A stretch of 56,000 bases of DNA from Cytobacillus massiliigabonensis (GTDB lineage: Bacteria; Bacillota; Bacilli; Bacillales; Cytobacillaceae), in assembly GCF_900199725.1 (NCBI RefSeq), contig NZ_LT904904.1:1-56000 (forward strand). Reading direction: 5' to 3'. Made by a program: the position numbers and the translations under genes. Positions 40,657 through 52,228 of the stretch are shown here, in pieces (position 1 is the stretch's first letter; every line of letters begins with the position of its first letter). The notes beneath the pieces were generated by a model. That model made no database searches and was not told where the DNA came from. It saw only the letters and a program-made list of their open reading frames with translations.

Positions 40657-40684
40657 TAAAATATGCATACGTCCATAAACATGT
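40657..40684 (-). promoter_or_regulatory. yabG promoter (sigma-K)
   Basis: Minus strand AC (40683-40684), 17-base spacer, CATATTTTA (40657-40665), matching sigma-K AC and CATANNNTA. It overlaps no coding sequence and lies about 60 bases before the GTG start. Confidence 0.65.
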
Positions 40685-40692
40685 GCGTTAGA

Positions 40693-40845
40693 ATAGCGGA
40701 GGCGCCTTAATCATCGCCATACAAACTATAGGGGCTCCAACTGAGATAAAGGAAACACAGTTAGCGATAGCGAATTGATGTGGATTTATCGCAAGGAGGG
40801 GATCTGAAGTTTAAGAAGTGATAGGACGCTTGCGCTAGACAATTC
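40693..40845. repeat. second-family dispersed repeat between rsmA and yabG
   Basis: Starts AATAGCGGAGGCGCCTTAAT and ends GCGCTAGACAATTC on the plus strand. Its reverse complement shares TGTCTAGC, ACATCAATTCGCTATCGCTA and GTGTTTCCTTTATCTC, in order, with the element at 33112-33272. Confidence 0.7.
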
Positions 40846-40870
40846 AAAAAAGGCCTGCAATCTGCAGACC

Positions 40871-40872
<2 letters not shown>
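40845..40872 (-). terminator. rsmA terminator overlapping the stop codon
   Basis: Minus strand AAGGTCTGCA pairs with TGCAGGCCTT (one G-T pair) around GAT, then TTTTGAATT. The first base of the stem is within or next to the rsmA stop. Confidence 0.85.
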
Positions 40873-42302
<1,430 letters not shown>

Positions 42303-42318
42303 ATTTCCTCCTTAAGAC

Positions 42319-42436
42319 GAAAAGCGTAAGCGCCTTGTTCACCCCCGACAAGCATAAGACGAACTGGCTGGAAGGTTGCACTTTAACCTTCTAGACTGTT
42401 TGGCTTATGACCTCGAGAGCGCTGCAGCTAGACAAT
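42319..42436. repeat. dispersed palindromic repeat between rnmV and yabE
   Basis: Starts GAAAAGCGTAAGCGCCTTGT, contains CCCCGACAAGCATAAGACGA, the inner hairpin GGAAGGTTGCACTTTAACCT, GGCTTATGACCTCGAGAGCG and ends GCTGCAGCTAGACAATTC. First repeat family; same orientation as the tandem copies at 22861. Confidence 0.85.
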
Positions 42437-42579
42437 TCTCTAATTCCAAAGTTATCTATCTTAACTTTAAATAAAATATTTGATAAAAACTTGAAACATT
42501 TTTGTAATGTAAATCGTCTATATAGATGAACATTAAATAATGACTTTTATTATATATGAAAAATCCCAGAATGGAAAAA

Positions 42580-42616
42580 AACAAAAAATGCAGAGGTTTT
42601 AAAACCCCCTGCATTG
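42580..42616 (-). terminator. yabE terminator
   Basis: Minus strand AATGCAGGGGGTTTT pairs with AAAACCTCTGCATT and is followed by TTTTGTTTTTTTCC, about 13 bases after the yabE stop. Confidence 0.9.
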
Positions 42617-42628
42617 TGAATAATAATA

Positions 42629-43810
42629 TTAATTTAGTATTCTAATTTTAACTGTCTTACGGCCCCAACGGTAAGCTTCAGCTTTAGATGAGAAGAATAC
42701 ATCAATTTTGTTTCCTTTGATCGCGGATCCAGTATCAGCAGCTACAGCATATCCGTAGCCCTCAACATATACCTTCGTGCCTAATGGAATGACTCTAGGG
42801 TCCACTGCAATCACCTTTACGTTCGGATTAGCTCTCAAGTTAATGCCTGTTGCGGTATTTCCTGAGCAGCCATTGCAGTTCGCTGTATATGCCGTTGATG
42901 AGACATATATTTCTTTGCCGCCCGATTCGTTGCCACGGGACACAACATAATTGACTGTCTTTGATCCTACAGCAACTACTTTATCTGTCTTTTCTCTGAC
43001 CTTTTTCTCACTAATTAATTTTCTGGAAACTTCTTTGCCGTTTTCTAAGACAACTTCAAACTCCTTGCTTAGAAGACCTTCTTTCCCTTGTGTAACAACT
43101 TTCTCTGTGCCTTTTTTCATGCTGCTGTCCTTCTTCGTAACAACAGCAAACTTGATTGGTTCTTCCACTACATCGGTGACCTTTTCTACTCGAATGACAT
43201 GAATAATGTCATTTTCTTTGACTTTTTCTTCTGTTTTCGGTTCAACACGATCTAACTTTCCTAGTGTAATCCCCTGTTGCGATAAAAAGTCAGCGACCGT
43301 AGTCGAAGTTGACCATACCTGTTTCTTATTTCCGCCATCCATTAATGTGATCGGAAATGCTTTATCTATTTCTATCTTTAACTGATCTTTAATTTTGTCC
43401 TCGAGATTTGGTTGAACTTTATCATGTTCAGATAAGGCAATCTTCTGTTCATTCAAAAGCTCTTCAACTGTTTCGGATACTGTCCAAATCGTTTTTTTCT
43501 CGTTGTCTTTTACAATGTGAACCTGTTTAGCTGGCTTCCAAACAACTTCTAAATTGTTTTCCACCTTCGTATCCTTTGCAGGATACACATAATCTTCTGA
43601 GTGTAAAGAAATTTCTAGCTCAGCGAATAACTCGCCTATCGTTGCCGCATGAGTTTTAATATTTTTTTCTTCCCCATCTAATGTTAATGCTACCGTTTTC
43701 TTAGTAGTTTCAAAGATTAAGAAGCCAAAAGCTGCAGCAAAAACTAGAAAGCTAGCAGCAATAATTGCTATTTTCTTTTTACTCAAAGACTTGGATAACA
43801 GGTTTTTCAT
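42629..43810 (-). CDS. yabE: cell-wall-associated G5/3D-domain protein YabE
   Basis: Predicted peptidoglycan-remodelling protein related to Rpf/Sps resuscitation factors. From the ATG: an N-terminal membrane or signal segment (about 14-33, IAIIAASFLVFAAAFGFLIF), three DUF348 repeats, a G5 domain (about 215-270) and a C-terminal 3D domain with AVDPRVIPLGTKVYVEGYG and AADTGSAIKGNKIDVFF. Start is odd: a consensus promoter fixes transcription near 43850, a perfect AGGAGG (43834-43839) follows, and the codon eight bases on is ATC (43825), in frame; the first ATG, used here, is 23 bases away. In B. subtilis the gene is controlled by an antisense RNA. Confidence 0.88.
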   Translation of the reverse strand: MKNLLSKSLSKKKIAIIAASFLVFAAAFGFLIFETTKKTVALTLDGEEKNIKTHAATIGELFAELEISLHSEDYVYPAKDTKVENNLEVVWKPAKQVHIVKDNEKKTIWTVSETVEELLNEQKIALSEHDKVQPNLEDKIKDQLKIEIDKAFPITLMDGGNKKQVWSTSTTVADFLSQQGITLGKLDRVEPKTEEKVKENDIIHVIRVEKVTDVVEEPIKFAVVTKKDSSMKKGTEKVVTQGKEGLLSKEFEVVLENGKEVSRKLISEKKVREKTDKVVAVGSKTVNYVVSRGNESGGKEIYVSSTAYTANCNGCSGNTATGINLRANPNVKVIAVDPRVIPLGTKVYVEGYGYAVAADTGSAIKGNKIDVFFSSKAEAYRWGRKTVKIRILN

Positions 43811-43853
43811 GTTTTTGAATACGATGAAAAACGCCTCCTTTTCTCTCGGAGTG

Positions 43854-43882
43854 ATTATATAGACTATCGAGCTTGCTGTCAA
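43854..43882 (-). promoter_or_regulatory. yabE promoter (sigma-A consensus)
   Basis: Minus strand TTGACA (43877-43882), 17-base spacer, TATAAT (43854-43859): perfect in both elements and spacing. It overlaps the upstream end of the yabE open frame, so translation cannot begin at the TTG at 43882. Confidence 0.85.
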
Positions 43883-44141
43883 CTCCTTGGCATTTAGACA
43901 TCAATTACAAATGTTACACAAAGGAGACAGACAATGGTTGAACAATTTAGCCGTAATCTTTCTTTCCAAGTAGAATAACCAGCCCCCTCTCAAACTTATT
44001 CCCTATTATGCAAAAACTTCAAAAGAAAGGAAAGAGAGACTTATCGACATGGTTATCCTATGAAAGGAGAAGGAAATGTAGAACTTCTTAGAAATAGAAA
44101 AAATTAGGACAAGCTTTCTAAAAAAACGACAATATTCCTTA

Positions 44142-44909
44142 TCAGTTTATGCCGAATATTTTTTTGGCATTTGCAGTTGTAGCTTCTGCTACTTCTTCAA
44201 ATGAGATTCCTTTTATTTCTGCAATCTGTTCTGCAACTAACTTTACATAACTAGGCTCATTTCTCTTGCCTCGATATGGATGAGGAGCTAAATAAGGGCA
44301 ATCAGTCTCAATAAGTAATTTTTCTAATGGGATTGCTTCAGCAACTTCCTTTGGTTTTTTTGCATTTTTAAAAGTAACAGGTCCTCCCAGGGAAATGTAA
44401 AAATTCATCTCCACACATTCTTTTGCAGTCTCTGGACTCCCGCTGAAACAATGCATGATTCCTCCAACTTCTTTAGCCTCTTCCTCCTTTAGAATCTCTA
44501 CAATATCTGCCGTTGCATCCCGATTATGTATAATAATTGGTAATTTAACCCTTTTAGCTAACTGAATCTGTCTTCTAAACACCTCTTTTTGAACATCCTT
44601 TGGGGACTTGTCCCAATAATAATCCAATCCCATTTCTCCAATTGCTACTACTTTCGGATGACTTGCAAGCTCCTCGATCCAAAGAAGATCTTCATCCTTC
44701 ATATCAATAGCATCAACAGGATGCCACCCAACACTTGCATAAAGAAAATCATATTTTTCCACTAATTCCATTGCTCTTTCAATCGTTGGACGGTCAAATC
44801 CAACTACAACCATTTGAGAAATACCCTCGTTTAATGCCCTATTTATTACTTCTTCTAAATCTTCTTTATATTGATCTGCATTCAAATGCACATGTGTGTC
44901 AAATAACAT
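44142..44909 (-). CDS. tatD: TatD-family metal-dependent deoxyribonuclease
   Basis: Magnesium-dependent nuclease of the amidohydrolase fold. The 255 residues show MLFDTHVHLNADQY (HxH metal site), VAIGEMGLDYYWDKSPKDVQ (catalytic Glu), PIIIHNRDA, GIMHCFSGS and LIETDCPYLAPHPYRGKRN. ATG at 44909 has AAGGAG seven bases upstream and gives the B. subtilis YabD length. Downstream of metG as in many Firmicutes, but separated here by a terminator. Confidence 0.95.
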   Translation of the reverse strand: MLFDTHVHLNADQYKEDLEEVINRALNEGISQMVVVGFDRPTIERAMELVEKYDFLYASVGWHPVDAIDMKDEDLLWIEELASHPKVVAIGEMGLDYYWDKSPKDVQKEVFRRQIQLAKRVKLPIIIHNRDATADIVEILKEEEAKEVGGIMHCFSGSPETAKECVEMNFYISLGGPVTFKNAKKPKEVAEAIPLEKLLIETDCPYLAPHPYRGKRNEPSYVKLVAEQIAEIKGISFEEVAEATTANAKKIFGIN

Positions 44910-45088
44910 CAAAATACTCCTTCTTATCAAAAATTATTTTTTTATTACATTTTTATCATTTATTTAACAAAAATAATATACCTTCTCTGATATAACACTT
45001 TAATTTGATTGAAGCTATGTGAAAATAGTAAATTACAGTGTTTCTTTCTTAGTATTCCAACAAGCAGCCAACCATAAAGCTATTTGAT

Positions 45089-45146
45089 AAAACAAAAACA
45101 TAGAAATGTTCGACGTAAAATGTTACACGTGAAACATTTCTATGTT
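45089..45146 (-). terminator. metG terminator with long stem
   Basis: Minus strand AACATAGAAATGTT (45133-45146) pairs with AACATTTCTATGTT (45097-45110), 14 perfect base pairs, followed by TTTGTTTTATC. The 22-base loop contains most of a parS-like site. Confidence 0.8.
45121..45136. promoter_or_regulatory. parS-like centromere site for Spo0J/ParB
   Basis: The plus strand reads TGTTACACGTGAAACA, matching the bacterial parS consensus TGTTNCACGTGAAACA at every fixed position. It lies inside the metG terminator hairpin, in the origin-proximal region where Bacillus parS sites cluster; I recall a B. subtilis site near metS at about 4 degrees. Expected to nucleate ParB binding and SMC loading. Confidence 0.85.
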
Positions 45147-45157
45147 ATTCACTTTTG

Positions 45158-47149
<1,992 letters not shown>

Positions 47150-47296
47150 TTAATATCAACTCTCTCATTAAAAGTAATATTTCTCCATATTAAAATCGAT
47201 CAAATCAAGACGTGAATGAAATATTCAAGATATCGATAATTAACGCATAGAGATACACGTTTCTATATTCGTCATCTTTACCTCTTATATCATCAA

Positions 47297-47325
47297 AATA
47301 TACCTAAAAATTAGCATTTGTGCAA
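47297..47325 (-). promoter_or_regulatory. candidate metG promoter (sigma-A)
   Basis: Minus strand TTGCAC (47320-47325), 17-base spacer, TATATT (47297-47302), giving a leader of about 180 bases before the metG start. I see no strong internal hairpin in that leader. Confidence 0.5.
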
Positions 47326-47455
47326 CAAAATGCACATATTATGCCATACAAATCACGGCAAGTATATTTTTATATAAATTCGCAATTATTATTTGTATCA
47401 AAACCTTATTAACTATCCCTATAAAACTATACTTCTCTACGAATACTATAGTATA

Positions 47456-47486
47456 TGTCGAAAATTCGCATTAGAATTTTGTCGAA
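47456..47486 (+). promoter_or_regulatory. distal pair of Spo0A-box-like sequences upstream of abrB
   Basis: TGTCGAA occurs at 47456-47462 and 47480-47486 (the latter within TTTTGTCGAAT), 24 bases apart and about 150 bases upstream of the abrB promoter. They match the 0A-box core TGNCGAA exactly. Confidence 0.5.
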
Positions 47487-47629
47487 TAATATTTATTTCA
47501 CATTTCGTAAACTGTTAATCAAACTTCCATTTAACCCCTGTAAATTATTTCAAAATACATAAGAAACCTAATTATATCAAGCGATGAAGTGATAGGATAA
47601 ATTTGGCAAACAAAATAAAAATAAAATAA

Positions 47630-47658
47630 TTGACGTTTTTTGGAATGGCTGGTATTAT
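47630..47658 (+). promoter_or_regulatory. abrB promoter (sigma-A)
   Basis: TTGACG (47630-47635), 17-base spacer, TATTAT (47653-47658); transcription would begin near 47665, some 80 bases before the start codon. Confidence 0.7.
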
Positions 47659-47673
47659 TGAGGTACAATGAAT

Positions 47674-47692
47674 TTTGTCGAATTATGACGAA
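47674..47692 (+). promoter_or_regulatory. Spo0A boxes just downstream of the abrB promoter
   Basis: TTTGTCGAA (47674-47682) and TGACGAA (47686-47692) lie in tandem at about +10 to +28. In B. subtilis Spo0A~P represses abrB from two boxes in the same position. Confidence 0.75.
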
Positions 47693-47744
47693 TCAATGAT
47701 AAATAGAAAAAATAGAATCATATATTTCGGGAGGAGAATATTAA

Positions 47745-48026
47745 ATGAAATCTACAGGTATTGTTCGTAAAGTTGATGAACTTGGACGTGTGGTTATTCC
47801 TATTGAATTAAGACGTACATTAGATATTGCTGAGAAGGATGCACTTGAAATTTATGTAGATGATGAAAGAATTATCCTTAAAAAGTACAAGCCAAACATG
47901 ACATGCCAAGTAACTGGAGAAGTTTCAGATGATAATATTACCTTAGCTAATGGCAAGTTAATTGTTAGCCGTGAAGGTGCAGAGCAATTATTAAAAGAAA
48001 TTCAAAACAGATTTGAATTAGTATAA
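47745..48026 (+). CDS. abrB: transition-state regulator AbrB
   Basis: Represses stationary-phase genes during growth. The 93 residues have the N-terminal swapped-hairpin DNA-binding domain (MKSTGIVRKVDELGRVVIPI, ELRRTLDIAEKDALEIYVDD) and a C-terminal multimerisation region with CQVTGEVSDDN and the single conserved cysteine. GGGAGGAG precedes the ATG. Opposite in strand to almost everything else here, convergent with rsmI, as in B. subtilis. Targets within the window probably include spoVG. Confidence 0.98.
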   Translation: MKSTGIVRKVDELGRVVIPIELRRTLDIAEKDALEIYVDDERIILKKYKPNMTCQVTGEVSDDNITLANGKLIVSREGAEQLLKEIQNRFELV

Positions 48027-48027
48027 T

Positions 48028-48060
48028 AAAAAAAGCTTCTCAAAATTTGAGAAGCTTTTT
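48028..48060. terminator. bidirectional terminator between abrB and rsmI
   Basis: AAAAAAGCTTCTCAAA and TTTGAGAAGCTTTTT form a 15-base-pair stem with runs of A and T on both sides, so it can stop transcription in both directions. The right edge touches the rsmI stop codon. Confidence 0.9.
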
Positions 48061-48938
48061 TACTCTTTAATATGATATTTATTGTAGACATCTCTTTTAC
48101 TCATATTACGGTCACTAGCCGTTTGCTTAATAGCATCCTTGCTAGTCATTCCATTAACGGTTATATAGTGAGTAACATGAGCCTCAATCGACATTTCTCC
48201 CCACCATATATCTTTATCCTCGCTTTCTTCTTCTGAAGAACCTTCGATGATTAAGCAGAACTCTCCCCGTACTTCTTCATTTATTGCCCAATTCAATGCC
48301 TCTTTTACCGTCCCTCTAATAAACTCTTCATATTTCTTCGTTAATTCGCGGCAAAGAACAATTCTTCTATCACCCATCTGTTCATCAATCAGTGCAAGCG
48401 TTTCTTTTAAGCGATGCGGTGCCTCATACAGAATGGTAGTTGCCGTAAATTTAGCAAGCTTTTCAAGCTCCTGTCTCTTGATCTTCTTTTGCCTATTTAA
48501 AAAACCATAAAAATAGAATGGCTGCGGATTTAGACCAGATGCAATCAGTGCGGTCAATGCAGCATTTGCACCTGGGAGAGGAACAACCGTTAATTGTTCA
48601 GCCGTCGCTGCTGCAACGAGTTCAAAACCCGGATCTGAGATCGTTGGCATTCCTGCATCGCTCACAAGAGCAATCTTCGCACCAGCCGCTAGTTTTTCCA
48701 ACAGTTTCTGCCCGCTCACTTCCTTGTTATGCTCATGATAACTAAGAATAGGCGTATCAATCTCAAAGTAATTGCAAAGCTTCTTCGTATTTCTCGTATC
48801 CTCTGCAGCAATATAATCGGATTCTTTCATTATTCTAATTGCACGGAAGCTCATATCTTCCAGATTGCCAATTGGGGTCGGAACCAAATACAATATTCCT
48901 TTTTGCCCTTCATTATTAAAGCTCTTTTGCTGCCACAT
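48060..48938 (-). CDS. rsmI: 16S rRNA 2'-O-ribose C1402 methyltransferase RsmI
   Basis: SAM-dependent methylase of the tetrapyrrole methylase fold acting on C1402 in the ribosomal P site. The 292 residues show LYLVPTPIGNLEDMSFRAI, IAAEDTRNTKKL, IALVSDAGMPTISDPGFEL and VPLPGANAALTALIASGL. ATG at 48938 has AGGTGG at five bases; the GTG at 48947 overlaps that site. Overlaps yazA by 23 bases. Confidence 0.96.
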   Translation of the reverse strand: MWQQKSFNNEGQKGILYLVPTPIGNLEDMSFRAIRIMKESDYIAAEDTRNTKKLCNYFEIDTPILSYHEHNKEVSGQKLLEKLAAGAKIALVSDAGMPTISDPGFELVAAATAEQLTVVPLPGANAALTALIASGLNPQPFYFYGFLNRQKKIKRQELEKLAKFTATTILYEAPHRLKETLALIDEQMGDRRIVLCRELTKKYEEFIRGTVKEALNWAINEEVRGEFCLIIEGSSEEESEDKDIWWGEMSIEAHVTHYITVNGMTSKDAIKQTASDRNMSKRDVYNKYHIKE

Positions 48939-49203
48939 ATATTCCACCTGATTCCTTTACTAGAAAGTCTTCTTTCTTTTTCCTAGACCATTGCTTAAAT
49001 TCATATTCTGCCTTTAGTGCCTCACTTTTATTATCATATGATTTTGAGAAGACCAGCTTTACCGGTCCTCTTCCTCTCGTATACTTGGCACCCTTGCCTT
49101 CATTATGGAGCTTTACTCGTCTATCTAAATTATTTGTATAACCCGCATATAGACTATTGTCTTTACAGTGCAATACGTAAAAATAATGATGACTATTTTC
49201 CAT
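48916..49203 (-). CDS. yazA: GIY-YIG domain protein YazA (UPF0213)
   Basis: 95-residue single GIY-YIG nuclease-fold domain: [20 protein letters not shown] contains the Y-VL and YAGYT strands, followed by the conserved arginine in RRVKLHNEG and the glutamate in [12 protein letters not shown]. UvrC/Slx1-like stand-alone domain with unknown substrate. Overlaps yabB by 11 bases and rsmI by 23, so it is translationally coupled to RNA methylases. Confidence 0.9.
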   Translation of the reverse strand: MENSHHYFYVLHCKDNSLYAGYTNNLDRRVKLHNEGKGAKYTRGRGPVKLVFSKSYDNKSEALKAEYEFKQWSRKKKEDFLVKESGGIYVAAKEL

Positions 49204-49933
49204 ATAAAATTTCCTTCAACTCTGGGGTATATTCATTTTCTTCATTATATACAATAAGCGGCTGCAATATTTTTAAATCAGGATTGCCATCTTTTGTTGC
49301 TTCAACTAGCAATGTGTTTGCTTCTTTTCCTTGCTTCGGATGGACAAATTGAATTTTTTTTGGCTCCAGTCTATATTTTCTCATTAAAGTCACGATATCG
49401 AGAAATCTTGAAGGGCGATGGACAAACGCCACTTTCCCTCCCTGTCTTACTAACTGACTTGAAACTTGAATTGCATCCTCTAATGTACATAAGATTTCAT
49501 GCCTTGCAATAGCTAGATGCTCATTCTCGTTTCTTTCCTCCGCGGAGGGAGTGGGGAAATATGGAGGATTGCAAGTAACAACATCAAACTTCCCATACCC
49601 TAATTCCTTAGGCATTTCTTTTATATCCCCATGAATCATTTGTATACGTTCTTGAAGATTATTATACTCTATGCTCCTTTTCGCCATATCGTATAATCTC
49701 TCTTGAATTTCAACACCCGTTATTGCTCCTTTTGTTCTTGCACTTAAAAATAGTGGAATCACACCATTTCCGCTGCATAGATCAATTATGCTTCCCTTTT
49801 GAATAGGTACATAAACAAATCTTGATAATAATACAGCATCAAGTGAGAAAGAGAAGACTGATGGGCTTTGAATGATTCTCAAATCCTCTGCCAACAAATA
49901 ATCTAGGCGTTCATCTCCTTGTAAAAAATCCAT
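49193..49933 (-). CDS. yabB: tRNA1(Val) adenine(37)-N6-methyltransferase-like protein YabB (TrmN6 family)
   Basis: Class I SAM methyltransferase. The 246 residues contain the SAM-binding [20 protein letters not shown] (about 47-66) and the N6-adenine catalytic motif [13 protein letters not shown] (about 118-130). The E. coli relative TrmN6 methylates A37 of tRNA1(Val); specificity here is inferred from family. A hairpin terminator separates it from yabA. Confidence 0.9.
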   Translation of the reverse strand: MDFLQGDERLDYLLAEDLRIIQSPSVFSFSLDAVLLSRFVYVPIQKGSIIDLCSGNGVIPLFLSARTKGAITGVEIQERLYDMAKRSIEYNNLQERIQMIHGDIKEMPKELGYGKFDVVTCNPPYFPTPSAEERNENEHLAIARHEILCTLEDAIQVSSQLVRQGGKVAFVHRPSRFLDIVTLMRKYRLEPKKIQFVHPKQGKEANTLLVEATKDGNPDLKILQPLIVYNEENEYTPELKEILYGK

Positions 49934-49961
49934 TCACTTTCCTCCAAATTTATTTCTATTC

Positions 49962-49993
49962 TTTAAAAATAGCCTTCCTTTTATAGGAAGGCC
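49962..49993 (-). terminator. yabA terminator
   Basis: GCCTTCC pairs with GGAAGGC on the minus strand around TATAAAA, followed by TATTTTTAAAG, eight bases after the yabA stop. Confidence 0.75.
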
Positions 49994-50000
49994 ATCATCA

Positions 50001-50375
50001 TTATTTCTTATTAAGAAAGGATAAACAAAACAAACAGTCCCCTTCTTTTCGGGGGCTTCCAAAATGAAGATTACAAATATGGAAGCCTTCTTGGTATAAA
50101 CGGGCAAGGTTATCATAGCCTTCCCCTATATCAATCAGTTTTTCCGCTGCTGACTCTGCCTTTGCAGTCGCTAATTTGTTTTTTTCGTTCGGCTTTTCTA
50201 CCTTTTCAGTGTGTAATTCTAAATGTTGTCTTAGATGATTATTTTCCAGTTTTAAAGAATTATTCTCTTCAAGTATTTCTGCCAAATGCTGCTTTAACTC
50301 ACCAAGCTGCTGATATAAATGTCCGATTTGGGCTTCCATACTACTTACTGAGTCAAAGATTTCTTTTTTATCCAC
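50001..50375 (-). CDS. yabA: replication initiation control protein YabA
   Basis: Restrains replication initiation by bridging DnaA and the DnaN clamp. The 124 residues have an N-terminal leucine-zipper coiled coil (about 1-60, [20 protein letters not shown]) that tetramerises and a C-terminal zinc module with HICNLH and [14 protein letters not shown] at 50375 is preceded by GAGGTGG at six bases and gives the family N-terminus MDKKEIFD; the longer frame upstream overlaps ricT. Confidence 0.95.
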   Translation of the reverse strand: MDKKEIFDSVSSMEAQIGHLYQQLGELKQHLAEILEENNSLKLENNHLRQHLELHTEKVEKPNEKNKLATAKAESAAEKLIDIGEGYDNLARLYQEGFHICNLHFGSPRKEGDCLFCLSFLNKK

Positions 50376-50388
50376 GTGTTCCACCTCG

Positions 50389-51216
50389 TTAATCTGTGGA
50401 TTGAACTGATACAGCATCCTGTTTTAATATTTCATCATGTGTGTATTCTAGCACTCGCTCCTGTGAGGTTACATCAACCTGAAGCACTCTTTCAAGAATA
50501 TTTAAACCAACTACTTTTCCTGGTCCATCCGGTGTTTCGATCCATTCACCTACATCTGGCAGTTGCTCTTTAGCCGCCTCATATTCATCATTCTCATATT
50601 TTAAGCAGCACATTAGTCTTCCGCATAGTCCTGAGATTTTGGTTGGGTTTAATGATAGATTTTGATCCTTCGCCATCTTAATTGATACGGGGTCAAAGTC
50701 ACCTAAAAAAGTGGAGCAGCATAGCATTCTTCCGCATGGACCAATTCCCCCGAGCATTTTTGCTTCATCTCTTACTCCAATTTGGCGTAATTCAATCCTT
50801 GTCCGGAAAATGGCTGCTAAATCCTTTACTAATTCACGAAAATCTACTCTTCCGTCAGCAGTAAAGAAAAATATCACCTTATTGCGATCGAATGTATATT
50901 CAACATCAACTAGTTTCATATCAAGCTGATGCGTACTTACCTTTTCACAGCAAACCTCATAGGCTTCCTTTGCTGCTTGTTTATTTTCTTCAACAATCAT
51001 TCGATCCTTTTGATCCGCAATTCGAAGGACTTTTTTTAATGGAAGAACAACATCATGCTCATCAACCTTTTTCGGGGCTACCACTACCCTCCCATATTCC
51101 ACTCCTCGAACGGTTTCAACAATTACAAAGTCATCCTTTATAATCATTAACCCGCCGGGATCAAAATAATATATCTTACCCGCTTTTTTAAAGCGGACTC
51201 CTACTACATCATACAA
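50389..51216 (-). CDS. ricT: RicT (YaaT), PSP1-domain regulatory iron-sulfur protein
   Basis: Part of the RicAFT complex that in B. subtilis stimulates RNase Y-dependent mRNA maturation and affects sporulation and competence. The 275 residues contain a PSP1 domain with [20 protein letters not shown] near the N-terminus and conserved cysteines in [12 protein letters not shown] and [15 protein letters not shown] that can hold an iron-sulfur cluster. Start overlaps the holB end by eight bases. Confidence 0.95.
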   Translation of the reverse strand: MYDVVGVRFKKAGKIYYFDPGGLMIIKDDFVIVETVRGVEYGRVVVAPKKVDEHDVVLPLKKVLRIADQKDRMIVEENKQAAKEAYEVCCEKVSTHQLDMKLVDVEYTFDRNKVIFFFTADGRVDFRELVKDLAAIFRTRIELRQIGVRDEAKMLGGIGPCGRMLCCSTFLGDFDPVSIKMAKDQNLSLNPTKISGLCGRLMCCLKYENDEYEAAKEQLPDVGEWIETPDGPGKVVGLNILERVLQVDVTSQERVLEYTHDEILKQDAVSVQSTD

Positions 51217-52228
51217 ATGAAGACCCCTCCTGCAATTTCAATACAAGCTGTTCCATTAGCAGCTGCGGATTCATATTTGCTTGCAATTTCCTTTTTGCTT
51301 CTAAAATGGCTGTCATCTGTTCCGATATACGCCTGCTCGAGGATTGCAAGGCAAACTGCTCAAAGCGGATTTTTTCGTTTTGAAAAACAGCTTGATCGTG
51401 TTTGCCTAATTGAATATATAATAAATCCTTAAAAATAAGTAATAATAGATCTAAACCATAATCCATTTGTTCTTTCTCTTTAAAGTGTAAAAACCATTCC
51501 TCCTGAAGGGTTACCATTGCTTCAAGCGGGTTTTTTTTAAGCACTTCATGTAATTTTAACACTATTTTTTGCGCTTGTACAAACCAATCATTTCGACTAT
51601 ATTCGAGTGCTTCATCTAAATTATTGGTAATCTGGGCAAGTATTGGCGCCGTAAATCGATCTACTCCATTTGATGTAAGCGTTTCAATCATTTGATAAGA
51701 AGAAAGAGCCTTAAATGAAATAGTTTGGCAGCGAGAAAGAATAGTAGGGAGTATTTGTTGAGACTGTTCTGTCATCAAAATGGCAATGGTGTGAGGATGT
51801 GGCTCTTCGAGAAATTTTAATAAACTGTTTGCTGCATTTATCGTCATTCGGTCCGCATGTACAATCATATATAACTTCTTGTTCGATTCAACCCCTGTTT
51901 TTGAAAACTCCTCTTGCAGAGATTGAATCTGAGTTTTCTTGATTGATTGGCCATCCGGCTCAACAACATGTACATCTGGATGGTTACCATTGTTGATTCT
52001 TTTACAGTTTAGGCAGGTTTCACATGGGATATAACCTTCTACAGGGGATTGGCAAAATACACTTTTGGCCAAGAGCGTACTCCCCTCACGTTTTCCAGTC
52101 CCCTTCATTCCTTCAAATAAATAGGCATGAGCAAGCCGCCCTTTTAGTATACTATTTTTAAACATTTTCAAAACGACAGGCTGAATTTCTTGAAGTTGTT
52201 CCCATGTTTTTGCCAAATTCATCACCAC
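51209..52228 (-). CDS. holB: DNA polymerase III subunit delta'
   Basis: Clamp-loader subunit. The 339 residues have AYLFEGMKGTGKREGSTLLA in place of a full P-loop, the zinc site CETCLNCKRINNGNHPDVH, IVHADRMTINAANSLLKFLE and EEPHPHTIAILMT. GTG, GTG and ATG codons follow directly on the yaaR stop at 52228, 52225 and 52222; which is used is unclear because the purine-rich stretch overlaps them. Confidence 0.94.
   Translation of the reverse strand: MVMNLAKTWEQLQEIQPVVLKMFKNSILKGRLAHAYLFEGMKGTGKREGSTLLAKSVFCQSPVEGYIPCETCLNCKRINNGNHPDVHVVEPDGQSIKKTQIQSLQEEFSKTGVESNKKLYMIVHADRMTINAANSLLKFLEEPHPHTIAILMTEQSQQILPTILSRCQTISFKALSSYQMIETLTSNGVDRFTAPILAQITNNLDEALEYSRNDWFVQAQKIVLKLHEVLKKNPLEAMVTLQEEWFLHFKEKEQMDYGLDLLLLIFKDLLYIQLGKHDQAVFQNEKIRFEQFALQSSSRRISEQMTAILEAKRKLQANMNPQLLMEQLVLKLQEGSSFV

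Noticed and set aside
43882..43882. TTG start for yabE giving a 417-residue protein
   Set aside because: That TTG is the -35 element of a perfect promoter, so it lies upstream of the transcript.
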